A DNA stretch of 64,000 bases. It comes from Panicum virgatum (taxonomy: Eukaryota; Streptophyta; Magnoliopsida; Poales; Poaceae). A program made the translations under genes and the position numbers. Where the stretch lies: assembly GCF_016808335.1 (NCBI RefSeq), contig NC_053146.1, forward strand, positions 5,061,015-5,125,014, read 5' to 3'. Every line of letters starts with the position of its first letter. The stretch's first letter is position 1. Of this stretch, positions 1 through 11,220 are shown one piece after another. The notes under the pieces are model-generated. The model did no database searches. It was not told the origin of the DNA and was given only the letters and a program-made list of their open reading frames with translations.

Positions 1-660
1 TGCGAGGGCCTCATCTTCCGCTTGAGCTTCCGCGCGCTCAACGCACTCGACGTCGCACTCGTAGGCGTGCTCGAACGAAGAGCCGATGGTAATGACACCT
101 TTCGGACCTGGCATCTTGAGCTTGAGGTAGGTGTAGTTGGGGACGGCCATGAACTTGTCGTAGCAAGGACGACCAAGGACGGCATGGTAGGATCATCGAA
201 ACCCCACCACCTCAAAAGTGAGTACCTCCTTGCGGAAGTTAGCTGCTGTGCCGAAGCAGACAGGCAGATCGATCTGGCCGAGGGGTTGGACTCGCTTCCC
301 CGGCGCGACGCCATGGAATGGCGACTTGCTGGGGTGAAGCTTGTCCAGTCCGATCCCCATGAGCTCCAAGGTGGGGGCGTACATGATGTTGAGGCTGCTG
401 CCTCCGTCCATGAGCACCTTGGAGAAGCGGGTGTTGCCGATGATGGGGTCGACAACGAGCGGATACCGTCCCGGATGTGTGACGTAGTCGGGGTGGTCCT
501 CGCGGCCAAAGGCGATGGTATCCTTCGACCAGTCGAGGTAGGATGGCGTGGCCTTGGTGACGGAAAAGACTTTGCGGCGCTCACGCTTGCGCTGCCGAGA
601 AGTCATATTCGTCGTCGCTCCTCCAAAGATGAAGAAGGCGTTCTCCACTGGGGGGGAACT
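1..660 (-). pseudogene. pol: Retropepsin/start of pol of the gypsy element, partial
   Basis: This is an aspartic protease domain that would process Gag-Pol. The minus strand encodes HPGRYPLVVDPIIG, then the active-site region VLMDGGSSLNIMY (DGG in place of the usual DTG/DSG, as in many grass elements), then GQIDLPVCFG and LTFEVVGFR. An in-frame TGA at 193-195 falls where relatives have a Gly codon, so GGA to TGA is the likely change. The same frame then continues (SYHAVLGRPCYDKFM) to the window start, including the typical LGRP motif. RT would lie beyond the window. Confidence 0.8.
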
Positions 661-3087
661 CGTCATCTCCACCTTTGTCGCCCGCATCCTTCTTCTTGTC
701 TTCGTCGCGATGCACGACGCGGTTGTAGTATTTCTTGAGCATCTCGCACTGCTCGAGGGTATGATTGACCGGGCCCTTGTGGTAAGGGCACGGCTTCTTA
801 AGCATGTCGTCGAACTGGCCCCCACCGCCTCGAGGGGGGCCTCGAGGTCCCTTGCGGTCCGGGGTGGCTGCGAAGGCCTCTTCGGAGTCCTCTGCCTGCC
901 CCGACCCGGGCTGGTTCGGTGGGACTGGTTTCTTTCCCTTCCTCCCCCGCTTCTGTTTCTTGGCGGGGGCATTGGGCTTGATGTTGCTGCCCTCCGCGGG
1001 CGCATCGTCCTTGCGCTTGCTTGGCTTGTCGTCGAAGATGGCACCAACCGCTTCCTCGCCCGCGGCGAAGTTGGTGCCAGCGTCGAACAACTCGTTGGTG
1101 TTAACGGGTCGGCTTCTCGTGAGCTCATGCACCAGATTCTTGCACGTCGTACCTTCGAGGAAAGCGTTAATGACCTCGACGTGGGTGACGCTTGGGAGCT
1201 CGGTGCACTGCTTGGAGAAGCGTCGCACGTAGTCACACAGGGACTCGCGGGGCTTTTGGCGACACCCCTTGAGGTCCCAGGAATTCCCAGGGCGCACGTA
1301 CGTGCCCTGGAAGTTGCCCACGAAGATGTGGACCAAGTCGGCCCAGTTGTGGATCTGATCCGCAGGCAGGTGCTCGAGCCACGTTCGTGTGGCGTCAGCA
1401 AGATGAAGAGGAAGGTTGCGGATGATGACCGCGTCCTCCGTCGCGCCGCCTAGCTGGCACGCTAGGCGGTAGTCATTGAGCCAGACTGCAGGATCAGTCT
1501 CGCCCGAGTATTTGACGAGGGTGTTGGGTTGTCGGAAGCGCGGGGGAAAAGGCGCGGTTCGAATCTCCCGGCTGAACACCCGGGTGCCCGGAGGCTCCGG
1601 TGACTCACCCCTGTCGTGCTCGGGGTCGAAGCGTCCACCCCATCGAGGGGTGTACCTCCTGCCGTCAATGACGTTGCGGGCGTCGCCGTCGCCAGCGTGC
1701 CCGCGAGTGTCACGGATTCGCTCCCTCATGGGAACTCTTCCAATGCGCTCGTGCACCGATGGTGCCCTCGCACCGGGTATTACGGCTGCCTTGCCTCTCC
1801 ATGCTGGTGGCGTGTGCACAGAAGCCTCGCGGTCCTGATGCGCAGTCCCGCCAGGCGGATCCGGGGCCTTCGAGCGCATACGAGACACAGAACTCTCGGC
1901 CTGCTGCACGGCAGCTTGCTCGATGAGCTCCTGTGCCTCACGGCGCAGGTTGCGGCCCGAAGGCGTCGATGGCTCGGGCATAGCTTGAAGTAGATAGGCC
2001 GCAGCGACGAGTTTCTCGCCGGCCATTTGCAGTTCCAGAGTTTTGTCGACGTTGTCGTCGGCTAGGATGCGCTCCCGCGCAACACGTCCTGCTGCCTGAG
2101 CGTGTGTACCACGCGTGGTACGCTGCTGCTCGAGTGCGGCGCGTAGCTCCTGAGTTTGTTGACGCTGCTCAGCTCCTGAGTTTGTTGACGCTGCTCGTCG
2201 AGCTTGGCTTGAAGCTCGTTGAGCTGCGCCAGTTGAGCTTGTCGCACCGCTGAACTTGACGAGGAAGGGGCTGCAGGCGGGACCACCGGTTGCTTTGCCC
2301 GCGCGTCCGCCCCGCCGTCCCCGTCGTTGCTTGGGGCGTTGTCATTCTGCTCGTCCGCCAGGTCCACCATGAAGCACTCCCGGGAAGGATCGAAATCCCC
2401 CTCGCTGGAGCCTTCGGAGCAGGTGAGGCAGTAACCCGTCGCCAGTTGGAATGAGCGAAGAGCGTCGGGGTCGCAGACCCTGGAGTAGTCCTCGGCCTCG
2501 TCAGCCGCGAAGTTGTTCATGAAGGAGTTGACGTCGTCGGCGATCGAGTTCGCCATATCGGGGTAGGATTTGTCAGGAGGCGACGAGATGAGGCTGTGGA
2601 CCGACAGGAGATGATGACCCGGCAGATCCTCATGCTCGATGAAGTTAGTGATGGTTGACGAGGCGTGGGCGGCAGTGTTGCGCATCCCGAAAGGGAAGGG
2701 TGATGGCGAGGTCGAACCCCCCCTAGGGAGCACTGGTGCCGCCGCAGAAGACGGCGGCGACGCATGCGACGCCGGAGCACGTGATGACGATGCGGTGGCC
2801 TCGTTGGCCGTGATGCTGAGTTGCGATATGCCAGCCTTGACCCACATGGGGGAGTTGTGGCGTGCCGCGCGACGCCGCTCCGCGCGCGCTTGTCGCGAAC
2901 GTTGGCCCGAGCGCCTGTTGCGTCGGGCTGGTGAAGTAGGAGTGACGGGGTCGTGTCCGGGGGAGAGGAGCTGCATGAGGTAACCGTTGCCGGTTGCTCT
3001 GAACTCGAGACTCCCGAACGAGATCACGCGTCCCGCTGGGAGCGGATCCGAAACACCCATAGGGTGCGGGTTGGATCTGCTCATCAT
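581..3087 (-). pseudogene. gag: gag region of the gypsy element (frameshifted)
   Basis: The product would be the capsid/nucleocapsid polyprotein packaging element RNA in cytoplasmic particles. The N-terminal part (3087-2062) is low-complexity, rich in Arg, Ser and Ala, and ends in a Gln-rich coiled-coil-like stretch. The retrotransposon gag core lies in a different frame (2026-581) with the blocks KYSGETDPAVWL, RPGNSWDLKGC and VINAFLEGTTCKNLVHEL, followed by a basic Lys/Gly tail. A CCHC-like CPYHKGPVNHTLEQC motif follows near 780. The frame change is exactly explained by a 26-bp tandem duplication at 2145-2196. A second frame change, into protease, falls at a 7-G run at 650-656. The gene is therefore broken. 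Confidence 0.85.
2145..2196. repeat. Perfect 26-bp tandem duplication in gag
   Basis: Positions 2145-2170 and 2171-2196 are identical (each begins AGCTCCTGAG and ends GCTGCTC). Because 26 is not a multiple of 3, it shifts the gag frame, and the observed frame change has exactly the predicted phase. Confidence 0.95.
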
Positions 3088-3132
3088 CCCTAAAGATCAA
3101 AATGGGAACGAGAGAGAAAATGTCACGCAGCT

Positions 3133-3153
3133 GCCCCTACCTGGCGCACCAAC
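3133..3153 (-). other. Candidate primer-binding site of the gypsy element
   Basis: Immediately after the LTR end on the minus strand comes GTTGGTGCGCCAGGTAGGG, in the position expected for the tRNA primer-binding site. I could not assign the tRNA with confidence. Confidence 0.5.
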
Positions 3154-3532
3154 TGTCGGTGTCCCGACCTGGGGGCCTAGATCCCAACTAGTAAACGCTG
3201 CGTGTTTCCTTGTCCCAGATGATGATGCAAGAGGCAATCACAGTAACGCACGGTTTATCCTGGTTCCGGCCACGGGGCCGTATGTCCAACAAAGGGGGTG
3301 TGCGAGGGCACTGTATTATCTTGCACCCGAAGTGCTTGTAGTAGGGGTTACAAGCGAGGTGAGAGAAGGAGGAAAGCTCCCAAGTCTCAGCTAGGAGTGG
3401 AGTCGGTTGAGATCAGTGCTCAGTAGTCCCTGAACGTCCTCTTTGAAGAGAGAAGCTAGAGAGCGAGAAAGCCACCAGAGAGCCCAGCCAGCCCAAAGAA
3501 CCGAGATCCCCTGTTCGGCCAGCCCACCTCCT

Positions 3533-3542
3533 CCTTTTATAG
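3533..3542 (-). promoter_or_regulatory. TATA box of the gypsy 5' LTR
   Basis: The minus strand reads CTATAAAAGG followed by AGGAGG, a good plant TATA box inside the LTR about 380 bp before the LTR 3' end and oriented toward gag. It is the likely core promoter of the element. Confidence 0.65.
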
Positions 3543-4090
3543 TCATAAGGAAGGGCGGCGCACATGAGTGGGGGCATGGAAGTCGTCGTTCTCCCCTAAA
3601 TCGCGGGGGTACAGTGGTCGGACACTGTAGGAAGTACACTGTGGGAAGGCGGCGCGCGTTGCTGTTGTCCTGGATTTCGTCCTTGGTCCCGCGGGGATGG
3701 CGCCGGTCGTCCTGCAGTGCCCCGGCGGTAGTAATGGCGCGAGTCGGCCCCGGACCCCCTGGTCGGAGTGCGGGTGGGCATACTAGAAGGTCCGGGGGAC
3801 ACGTGACATCGCCGGACCCCTTCCTCAGTGGGAGGCGGGTCCGGAAGGTCGGCGGGAGCAGTACCGAGCCTGTCTTGTCCCGCGTCGCAGGTCCCAAGGC
3901 GCTGCTACAGCGTTCAGGATGGCGGAGTGGTGACCAGAGTCAGCGGATGGGACCCCGGTCACATCTACTGTGGGAGTGGCGACCTGATGCCGCCTGTCCT
4001 TTGAGCCGTGGTGGAGCGACTGGCTTTTAATGCCTTCGTACGGCGAGCGGTTGGGCGGCGGGGTTGTTTGTCTTTTGTGCCGAGGGGTGG

Positions 4091-4265
4091 CCTCGAGCGA
4101 GGCGGAGATCGGTCGCCTGCTCGAGGGAAGATCCGCTACCCTAGAGCGAGGCGGAGATTGGTTACCTGCTCGAGGGTAAATCCGCTACCCTCGAGCGAGG
4201 CGGAGATTGCCCAGCGGGCCTGAGAGGTACCCTCGAGTGAGGCGGAGATCGTTCCACGGGTTCGA
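4091..4265. repeat. Tandem array (unit about 50 bp) inside the gypsy LTR
   Basis: Four diverged units begin near 4091, 4139, 4189 and 4230. Each carries a core like CTCGAGCGAGGCGGAGAT followed by a variable segment. It sits upstream of the TATA box in the LTR's own orientation, so it could be an enhancer-like U3 array; that role is inference. Confidence 0.7.
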
Positions 4266-5904
4266 GGGGGATGCAAATGGGCCGCATGCTGGGCTTCTTC
4301 GAGTCCTTCCCTTTCCTCTGAATGAGAAGCAGGCTGTGGGCCTTCGTGGGCTTAGCCGTCTTATCAGGTGTTTGTGTTTTAAAAAGCGGTCTTAGTACTC
4401 CAATTAGGGTGTCCCTAATTGTGGCACCCGACAGGGCGTCCACATTTGCTCCAAGGGACGCTATACCTAGTGTTGTACATATAGCCGTCCGCAGAGTTCA
4501 TGCACGGGTGCAAGGGGTTCCTACTTGAGCATGTGGCCACTTTGGATTCGTGCTGATGTTCTTCCATCGGGTGACCCACAGGCAATCCAGGCCGGCGCGA
4601 ATTCGAACGGTAACTCCAATGACAAAAAGACTATTGATCCATTAATATTATAGTGTTCCCTCTAACAATTGTCACTCTTCCTGCAGCATCGAGCAACTTT
4701 CCACTCCGATACACATTGTACCCGCAACCCCAAGGTGACTAGGGTGCGGGGACTTCTAGACAAGGAGGTGGACATGAAGCACGTCGTCTGCAATTAAGTA
4801 TGGTTCAACTTGTCTATACATCGCCCCTAACTACATAATTAAACACCAAAACAATCCGTAAACTGCACTACCTCATGCACATTGTCATGCATATCTGATT
4901 GAAGAAGAAGAAGATTCGCCTCTGTTGGCATTTCTTATGCCCAATAGAATAGATATTCTACAAGCGCACAGAATCACCACTGTAGCACTTCACCTTGGAG
5001 TATTCTAGGGTATCATATTTTTCCTCAGGGAAGCACTACGGTAAAGAGTATCGTAAATTGAATGATAACTGTACTAGCTTAATCGACTGACTAACTAAAT
5101 GGGGGTAAGCCAGATAGATAAGTAAGATAAATGGCCAGTCAATGACCGAGTGACACACGGAGGTTCAACTCATTAGAGAGGTAGTAGCTGGAAGGACAAC
5201 GAGCGAGATAAGACACCTGATACACTTCTGAACTATCGAGCTAGCCTCTCTAGATCAGACTAAACACATAACTAGTTCTCGGGAAAATAGAGCTTACTTC
5301 GGCTGCTGGAAGAGGAAGGACTTCAGAAAGGGATGAGAGGGGAGTCCAACGGCAACCAGCATTACTGCTATGAAAACACCCGAACGTGGTGGACTACAAA
5401 GGACGGATAGGGCTGTCACCACCTACCGACTACCACAACGGTTCTGTGGGGTGGAACACACTTTCTAGCTAACACTAAGGTCAGACACCACGTCTGCACT
5501 CAGTGTTAGGATTTCTCTCGAGGCCTTCGAGAGAAATCCCCCTCAACCTAGAGCACTAACTTGAGATACTCTAGTCCGGGCGAGAAAACCCGTAAGATAA
5601 GATCCCGATTACTAGAAAGAAAACTTAGCCTAAACTAAAGGAAAACTTCCGCGCTCGAGCTGGACACTCAGACTCGAGGAGATAAAAGACAGCGGAAAGT
5701 AATGCTGACTCAGAGAAGTAAAGAAGATAACTTATATTAATAATGTCAAAAGAAAGATACAAGATCTATACCAGACTTCCAACGACTCCGGAATCCCGAG
5801 CAAGCTCGACTCGACTCTAACTTCCAAGCTACTAACCTACTCTAGAAAGTACAAGTGAAGAGAGAAGAGCCCCAATGGTGTGTGTTTCAAGTGATGGATG
5901 GTGC

Positions 5905-5918
5905 CTCTATTTATAGCC
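5905..5918 (-). promoter_or_regulatory. TATA box of the outer solo LTR
   Basis: The minus strand reads GCTATAAATAGAGGCACC, a near-consensus plant TATA box. It gives the LTR orientation and could still start transcription leftward. Confidence 0.6.
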
Positions 5919-5946
5919 TTCCAGGGTCGGTTCTTGGCAGTTAAAT

Positions 5947-8900
5947 TGTGGCAGAACCACCTGAATTATCCCGGCTCAAGTACGCTGTCCATCACCATAA
6001 AGGCAACACCGACTCGAACGCACTTCAAACGGAACAATTCTTGGTCTATCGGGTAACGTCCCGATACAACCACCGGATCTCGGATCAAACAAGCATACCC
6101 CGCACGAAGGCGAGTCCAGAGATATTACAACCATATATTTTACAACACAGGCATAACAGTTATTACAACAAGTTCAAAATATTATTACAGGTCCAAACTC
6201 AATAAAACGTTATACAAGACATGAGTTTAAAGTTTAGAGTTTAAGCAGCGGAAAGAAAACACGACGGCTACAACACGTCGCAAAAGGATACCAAGCTAGC
6301 CCAAGCAAGGTATCACTCGTCGGGGTCATTGCCGGTAGGAGACGGATCCCACTCTACGGACCAGCCATAGGGCAAAGAGCAGGGCCAAGTCAGACTAGCG
6401 GTCTGGTCCTCAAAACTCATACCTAAAATAGGATTCAACAGCAAGGCCGAGTATACTAATACTCAGCAAGACTTAACCATCAACGGATATACTTAGTCCA
6501 CTTAGCTAGACAATGCAGGGTTCTGTAAGGCTCTGGTTTTCTTTTTTGCTGAAAAGCAATAAAGAGTAGGTCCTTAATTTCATATTTTAGCTTTCAATAT
6601 TCTAGTTGATTAACCATTCTATTTAAGCAACTAATTCTAATCAACCATGGTAGAACTTTAGTCAAACATCAAGATTGATCATAATAATATTACTCTTATT
6701 ACTCAGTGTGGCAAAGGGATCAAGTAGTCTCAATATCCGCGAGAGACGGACGATTCGAATCGGATTTTCAACCTTGCAAAGTAAACCTAACTCACCCGTT
6801 TGGAACACCGTCGGGTCGTTCCCAAACAAACGTTGACCTTTCATTCCGGCTTGTGGATAGGGTCACTCTCCCCGACTACATGGCACCAACTTTCTCCCTG
6901 CACCCGTGGTGTTGCGCAACATAAACATAAAAACCTATCTCTAAGAGAGAGTGAAAGGTATATCCACTCACTGGTCCGATCAGCTACTAGGCTTACCACG
7001 TACCATATTTACGGCATGTGGCTAGTACGTTCAAATACTTAACCACCGCTACCACACACCGCGACCTTAGCAGAATTCATCAACACAAATGGGGTCTCAC
7101 CCAAGGTCATGATATCGAACATGACCCCGTCCGACGTCCTTATAGTGATTGCAGAAAGTAAACAAGCAACTCCTATTAAACTCACGAGTGACAGACAATC
7201 ACTCGACTTTTACCGGTCCTATAAGCATAGCAGTTACTCGAACTCAAGTCTAGTGTTCAGTACATAGGTTCCTAGGATCATGCATGTAGGGTTTCAATTC
7301 AAATCCTAAGAACTGTAAATGCACAAGTAAATAGTATATCAAGTGCATAATTTGAAATACTGGGTTTATGTCCGGGGTTTGCCTTCGCGGTAGTCACTAG
7401 CTAGATCAGCCTTGGGATCTTCCGGACTTTGGTCCGGGTTTTCAGTCAGTGTAGCGGCATTCACCTGGGCTTCTTGATCACCTCTTTCGGACTCCGGGAT
7501 CAGCTCGTACGTCCCGTCCGCTAGAACAGTCGTATCTATATGTGATGCAAGAAACGGTATTACAAAATACACATTTCGCGATTAAGTTGCAACCTAGCAA
7601 TTAGCAAACATAACTTAGCATATGGGCAATCATTTATAGAGTAGTTATTTAACATGTCTTACTACACAAAACAACATGATTAACCTCACAAAACATCTTG
7701 ATTATCTTCACAAAGTAAGTTTTAATTAATTCACATAGCATGTAAATCATGGTTTGCTAAGAATTAAGTAACTCAGTACACAACCAGTATTTAAATTCAG
7801 AAAAATTACTTCAAACAGGAAGTACAGAGAGCAATCTATCCTGTAAATTTCATACCATTTCATGTAGCCAATTATTCAGAATAAAACATGTACTCAGACA
7901 GCACCTAGAACAAGATTGAATTCTACAGAACACACTACAACACTTATGAAGCTCAAAATTTCTCAAAACAGGCTTCATATTCTTATGAACGTCCTATAAA
8001 TTTTTTAGAATTTATCTAGGCATAAAACAGAAGTAATAATTTTGACAAAATTAAACCACATTTGATAAAACTAATTAGTACAGAAAGTTCTGTAATGTTT
8101 CCGGATCCTAAATTTTACAGACATGAACATATGACTAAAATAGAGTTCCACAAATATTATCAGATTTTTCTAAGCAAGTAAACTATTTATTATAATTAAA
8201 GCCTACTTAACAAGCATTAACTCAAAAATATAGCTAAACAGATCTAAAATTTCTCAAATTTGTGCAACAGCAAGGTTTTAGTGACATGCATTCATGGAAA
8301 AAAGTTTCACACTCATAACTTTAATATTTCTACCAGCTTAAATACATTAACATAACTAGTAAATCTAGGAATCTTGAAACTTTGACATAGTTAATGATGT
8401 CAAAAAGGGTTCAAATTTTTACCAGGTACTAGTAACACTGCAAGACACATTCTAGCCAAAAACCACATGAAGTTACTAAGTACAACTCCTAGAACAATTA
8501 AAGCCTATTTATTCTATTCTTTTTCTTGGATTAACATGCAGACCAAAACTGAAAATGTGTGTGACAAAACTTGTAGGTCTTGTAACAAGGATTCCAAAAC
8601 ATTAGGATTTATATTTTTCTGATTTTTTTATTAATTTCTAGGTATTTTCAAAGTTCACTGATTTGAATTCTAGAGTTCATGTATATTTCTCAGTTTAACC
8701 CCTGGAAGTTTTTGAATTCTAGCAGATAGGTCCCTAGAAGAAAAAGAAGGTTTGCAATGTGGCCCCTGGCTCGCCTGAGAAGAAGACAGGGTGGGGAATC
8801 GGCCGGCGTTCCGGCCTGGGGACTCACCGGTGGCGAGCTAGAGGTGGCTAGGGAGCATGAGGAGGTCAAGGCGCGTCGATTGGTGGTTTTGGTGAGGGTT

Positions 8901-9898
8901 GGGGCGGTTGGCTGGGGTGTTTCCCACGGCGAGGTGCGGCGGCGGCTCGGACAGCTCGCCGGCGGCCGTGCTGTGGCGGTGGAATGGGGGTGTGGAGGGG
9001 TCTGGGAGCTGCGCGACGCTCGGGCGGTGCTAAAGGCAGGGTCGGCGTGGGCGGAGGAGGTCTGGAAGGGCGGACCCGCGGCGGCGTCGAGCTCGCCGGA
9101 GTTGCGGAGGAGGGGCGGCGGTGCTCTGGGTGCTTGGAGCGCGAGACCGGGGGTGTGAGGGGCGGAATGGAAGGAGAGGGATGAGGTCGTGCTCGTGCAC
9201 GCGCTAGAAGGGGAACCGAGGCTCTTCCCCGAGCTAGCCACTGCGGCGGCGAGGTGGCGGCCGCGGAGATGGCCAGGGCAGCGTGGCGAGGGAAGGAGGG
9301 CTCCAGCGCGGGTGGGAGTGGGGCCAGGGGGTTGCGGGGGTGCCGCGTGTGGCGGTGGGCAGCAGGAGGTGGCCTGCGACCTCCCTGAGCAGAGAGGGAG
9401 AGAGGAGGAAGATGACAGTTGGATCTATTTGCAATTTCAGAAAAGTTTAGGGGTCCTGCTGTAAAACAAAAATAACTCCTAAACTAGGGCTCAAATGAAA
9501 AAATGCCCAACATGAAAGTTGTTCAATTTTTCAAGATCTACAACTTTGGTGTTGTGCAAAAATTGATTTGACCAAAGGTTAAAGAGTTATTTTGAAAACA
9601 TAGAAAGGATTTTTAATTTAATGGACTTTTGTCTTTTCCAAAGCAAATTCATCTTAACTTCAGACTGAAAAGTAAAATTTCATGCCATGTAATGATTACA
9701 CTGAATTTTACAAATAAACCCTCCACAAAATCATTATTCACCCATTCTATTCAAATTAATTATAGAAAGGACATTGCATCAAATCATATTTACACAATTA
9801 ACCTTATATTTTTAAAATAAGAACCTTGTTCAAGCAAATTAAGCACATGATGCATAAAATAAATGTAGTTCTACTATGCAGACACCTAGGGTGTCACA
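5947..9898 (-). mobile_element. Inner solo LTR, about 3.95 kb
   Basis: The plus strand begins TGTGGCAGAACC at 5947 and ends GGGTGTCACA at 9898 (minus strand TGTGACACCC...TGCCACA). The perfect TSD TAAAT sits at 5942-5946 and 9899-9903. It is 3952 bp long with no gag/pol coding, so I call a solo LTR. Very long LTRs are known for Tekay/Prem1-type chromoviruses; the family is not assigned. It is AT-rich except for a sharp GC-rich block at about 8750-9420. Confidence 0.9.
8750..9420. other. GC-rich block inside the AT-rich solo LTR
   Basis: Base composition switches abruptly from AT-rich to strongly GC-rich (GGCGG, GAGCTCGCCGG motifs) and back. Open frames exist on both strands but are low-complexity (Arg, Gly, Ala or Pro, Ser) with no recognisable domain, so I do not call a gene. 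It may be LTR regulatory sequence or a captured GC-rich first exon. Confidence 0.5.
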
Positions 9899-10585
9899 TA
9901 AATCCCGTAGCGTCAGTTGTAAGCAAGTAAGGTCAGTGTGCTTGTCTTCCACGCGAAGCCAGGGCACGAGAGGCTGCAAAGTGGGGCCGGCCGGCCTCCC
10001 CTAGGCCGGCCGGCCTCCCCTAGGCCGGCCGGCCTGGGGGTGCGGCCATCTGGCCACCGCCTTTGCATGGACGTTCTTGATTTCCTCCTGGGGTCAGTAT
10101 TCGTTGCGTGGTCCGAACGCTCGCAGTTGTAGGCCGGCCGGCCTAGGGGAGGCCAGCCGGCCTCCCTCTGGCCCATCTCGGCCCTCCGTTGCGCCGACAT
10201 TCCCTTTGCACACTTGTGATCTTGCCACGGTTGTGGATCGCTGTCCTGGACCCAAGTTGGTACTGAGTTGTGAGTCTTTTGTTCTTTGTGCAAGTCTTTC
10301 GATCCATCTAATCAAACCGAGACCCAATCATGTGTCACATTGCCAATGAATCGAAGCCGGGACCCTGTCTTCAGGGTGCCAGGCCGGCCGTCCTAGGAGA
10401 GGCCGGTCGGCCTGGGTTTTTACCCAAATTTTCCTATTTTTGGTACACTTGTTCCTGAAATCAAAACTCATCCAAAACTTGTGGAACTCGTTAGAAATAA
10501 ACAAAATATGAATGAAACATAGTGTAAAGCTCATTTTATTTCCGAGAAGTTGACGGCTAGAATGTGAATTTATGGCCGTCAACAG

Positions 10586-10813
10586 CCTCCTCAAGACAAA
10601 TGGGGATCTGGTTCCACCGAAGTACTGGAGACACCACCGAGCACACCATCGGATAACACCGAGCCAATGGACGTTGCAGAGGGCGACCAGGAAGAATCCA
10701 ACCACGACGAAGATGGAAACGAAAAATTACTATGGTACAGTTACTACTCCAATCCTTATGTATACAACTATCCAACTAACACAAAAGAACTTGTCCAGAT
10801 GTCGGTTTGCTAA
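10586..10813 (+). pseudogene. Acidic ORF tail inside the CACTA-like remnant
   Basis: An open frame begins left of the insertion near 4905 (run of Glu codons), is interrupted by the 4923-10584 solo LTR, and resumes at 10586 in the correct phase once one TSD copy is removed. It ends at TAA 10811-10813. The visible part is acidic and Pro/Ser/Thr-rich, with PPSTPSDNTEP and a Tyr-rich LLWYSYYSNPYVYNY tail. I do not recognise a domain; a C-terminus of a CACTA-encoded protein is a guess based on its distance from the element end. Confidence 0.35.
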
Positions 10814-11220
10814 CACAACTCTTTTACAGCTCCTAAGAATAATAATTACAAAGATGAGGAGACACTGGAAGCGACAAGTACTCAAGAAAGTTGTGCCTGA
10901 TGCCACGACTACGTGACCATCCTCAGTCTTACCCACGGAGCAACACCATCGCCGCCGTGAGATTCTCGTTGCACTATGTGTGCTTGTATCATTTCGATGT
11001 GTTCTGTATAGATATGTGGTAGTAAGGACTAGTAGCTAGTTATATGGATTGCATGTGATGTTTGTTGTAATGTATAGACTTCTATTATTTACCGTGCGTT
11101 TTGTATGAACATGTAATTTTCGGATTAGTATGGACTTCTATCTATGGTATAAATTTCAGCTTTTTTGATATTGTTTACTATATTTTCTGATTTAAATGAA
11201 TTTTCGGATTAGTAAGGAAA

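Larger units (their letters stand above)
1..4433 (-). mobile_element. Ty3/gypsy LTR retrotransposon, 5' portion, truncated by the window edge
   Basis: Reading leftward on the minus strand there is a 5' LTR (4433-3154), a candidate primer-binding site, a gag region (3087 to about 650) and the start of pol with a retropepsin domain (about 660 to 1). The rest of pol and the 3' LTR lie outside the window, so no TSD can be checked. The gag core (blocks such as RPGNSWDLKGCRQKP and a later GEEAVGAIF) resembles the Tat-type gypsy gag common in grasses; the lineage call is tentative. The element is degenerate, with at least two frameshifts and one internal stop. Confidence 0.9.
3154..4433 (-). repeat. 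5' LTR of the gypsy element (1280 bp)
   Basis: On the minus strand the LTR opens TGTCGGGTGCC at 4433 and closes with GACACCGACA at 3154, so it has TG...CA ends with a short terminal inverted repeat (TGTCGG). It contains a TATA box (about 3533-3542) and an array of about 50-bp repeats near its 5' end. The second LTR is outside the window, so the boundaries rest on the terminal motifs and the adjacent primer-site and gag arrangement. Confidence 0.8.
4923..10584 (-). mobile_element. Outer solo LTR (about 1.7 kb) containing a nested solo LTR
   Basis: The plus strand starts TGTTGGCATTTC at 4923 and ends GGCCGTCAACA at 10584. It is flanked by the perfect 5-bp TSD GCCTC (4918-4922 and 10585-10589). 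No internal retrotransposon domain is present, so it is a solo LTR formed by LTR-LTR recombination. Minus orientation is shown by CTATAAATAGAGGC (about 5905-5918, minus strand). The start (minus strand TGTTGACGGCC) and end also resemble the LTR of the Athila-like element at 25215. Without the insertion at 5947-9898 it is about 1.7 kb. AGGCCGGCCGGCCT repeats occur at 9985-10040, 10130-10165 and about 10380. Confidence 0.9.
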
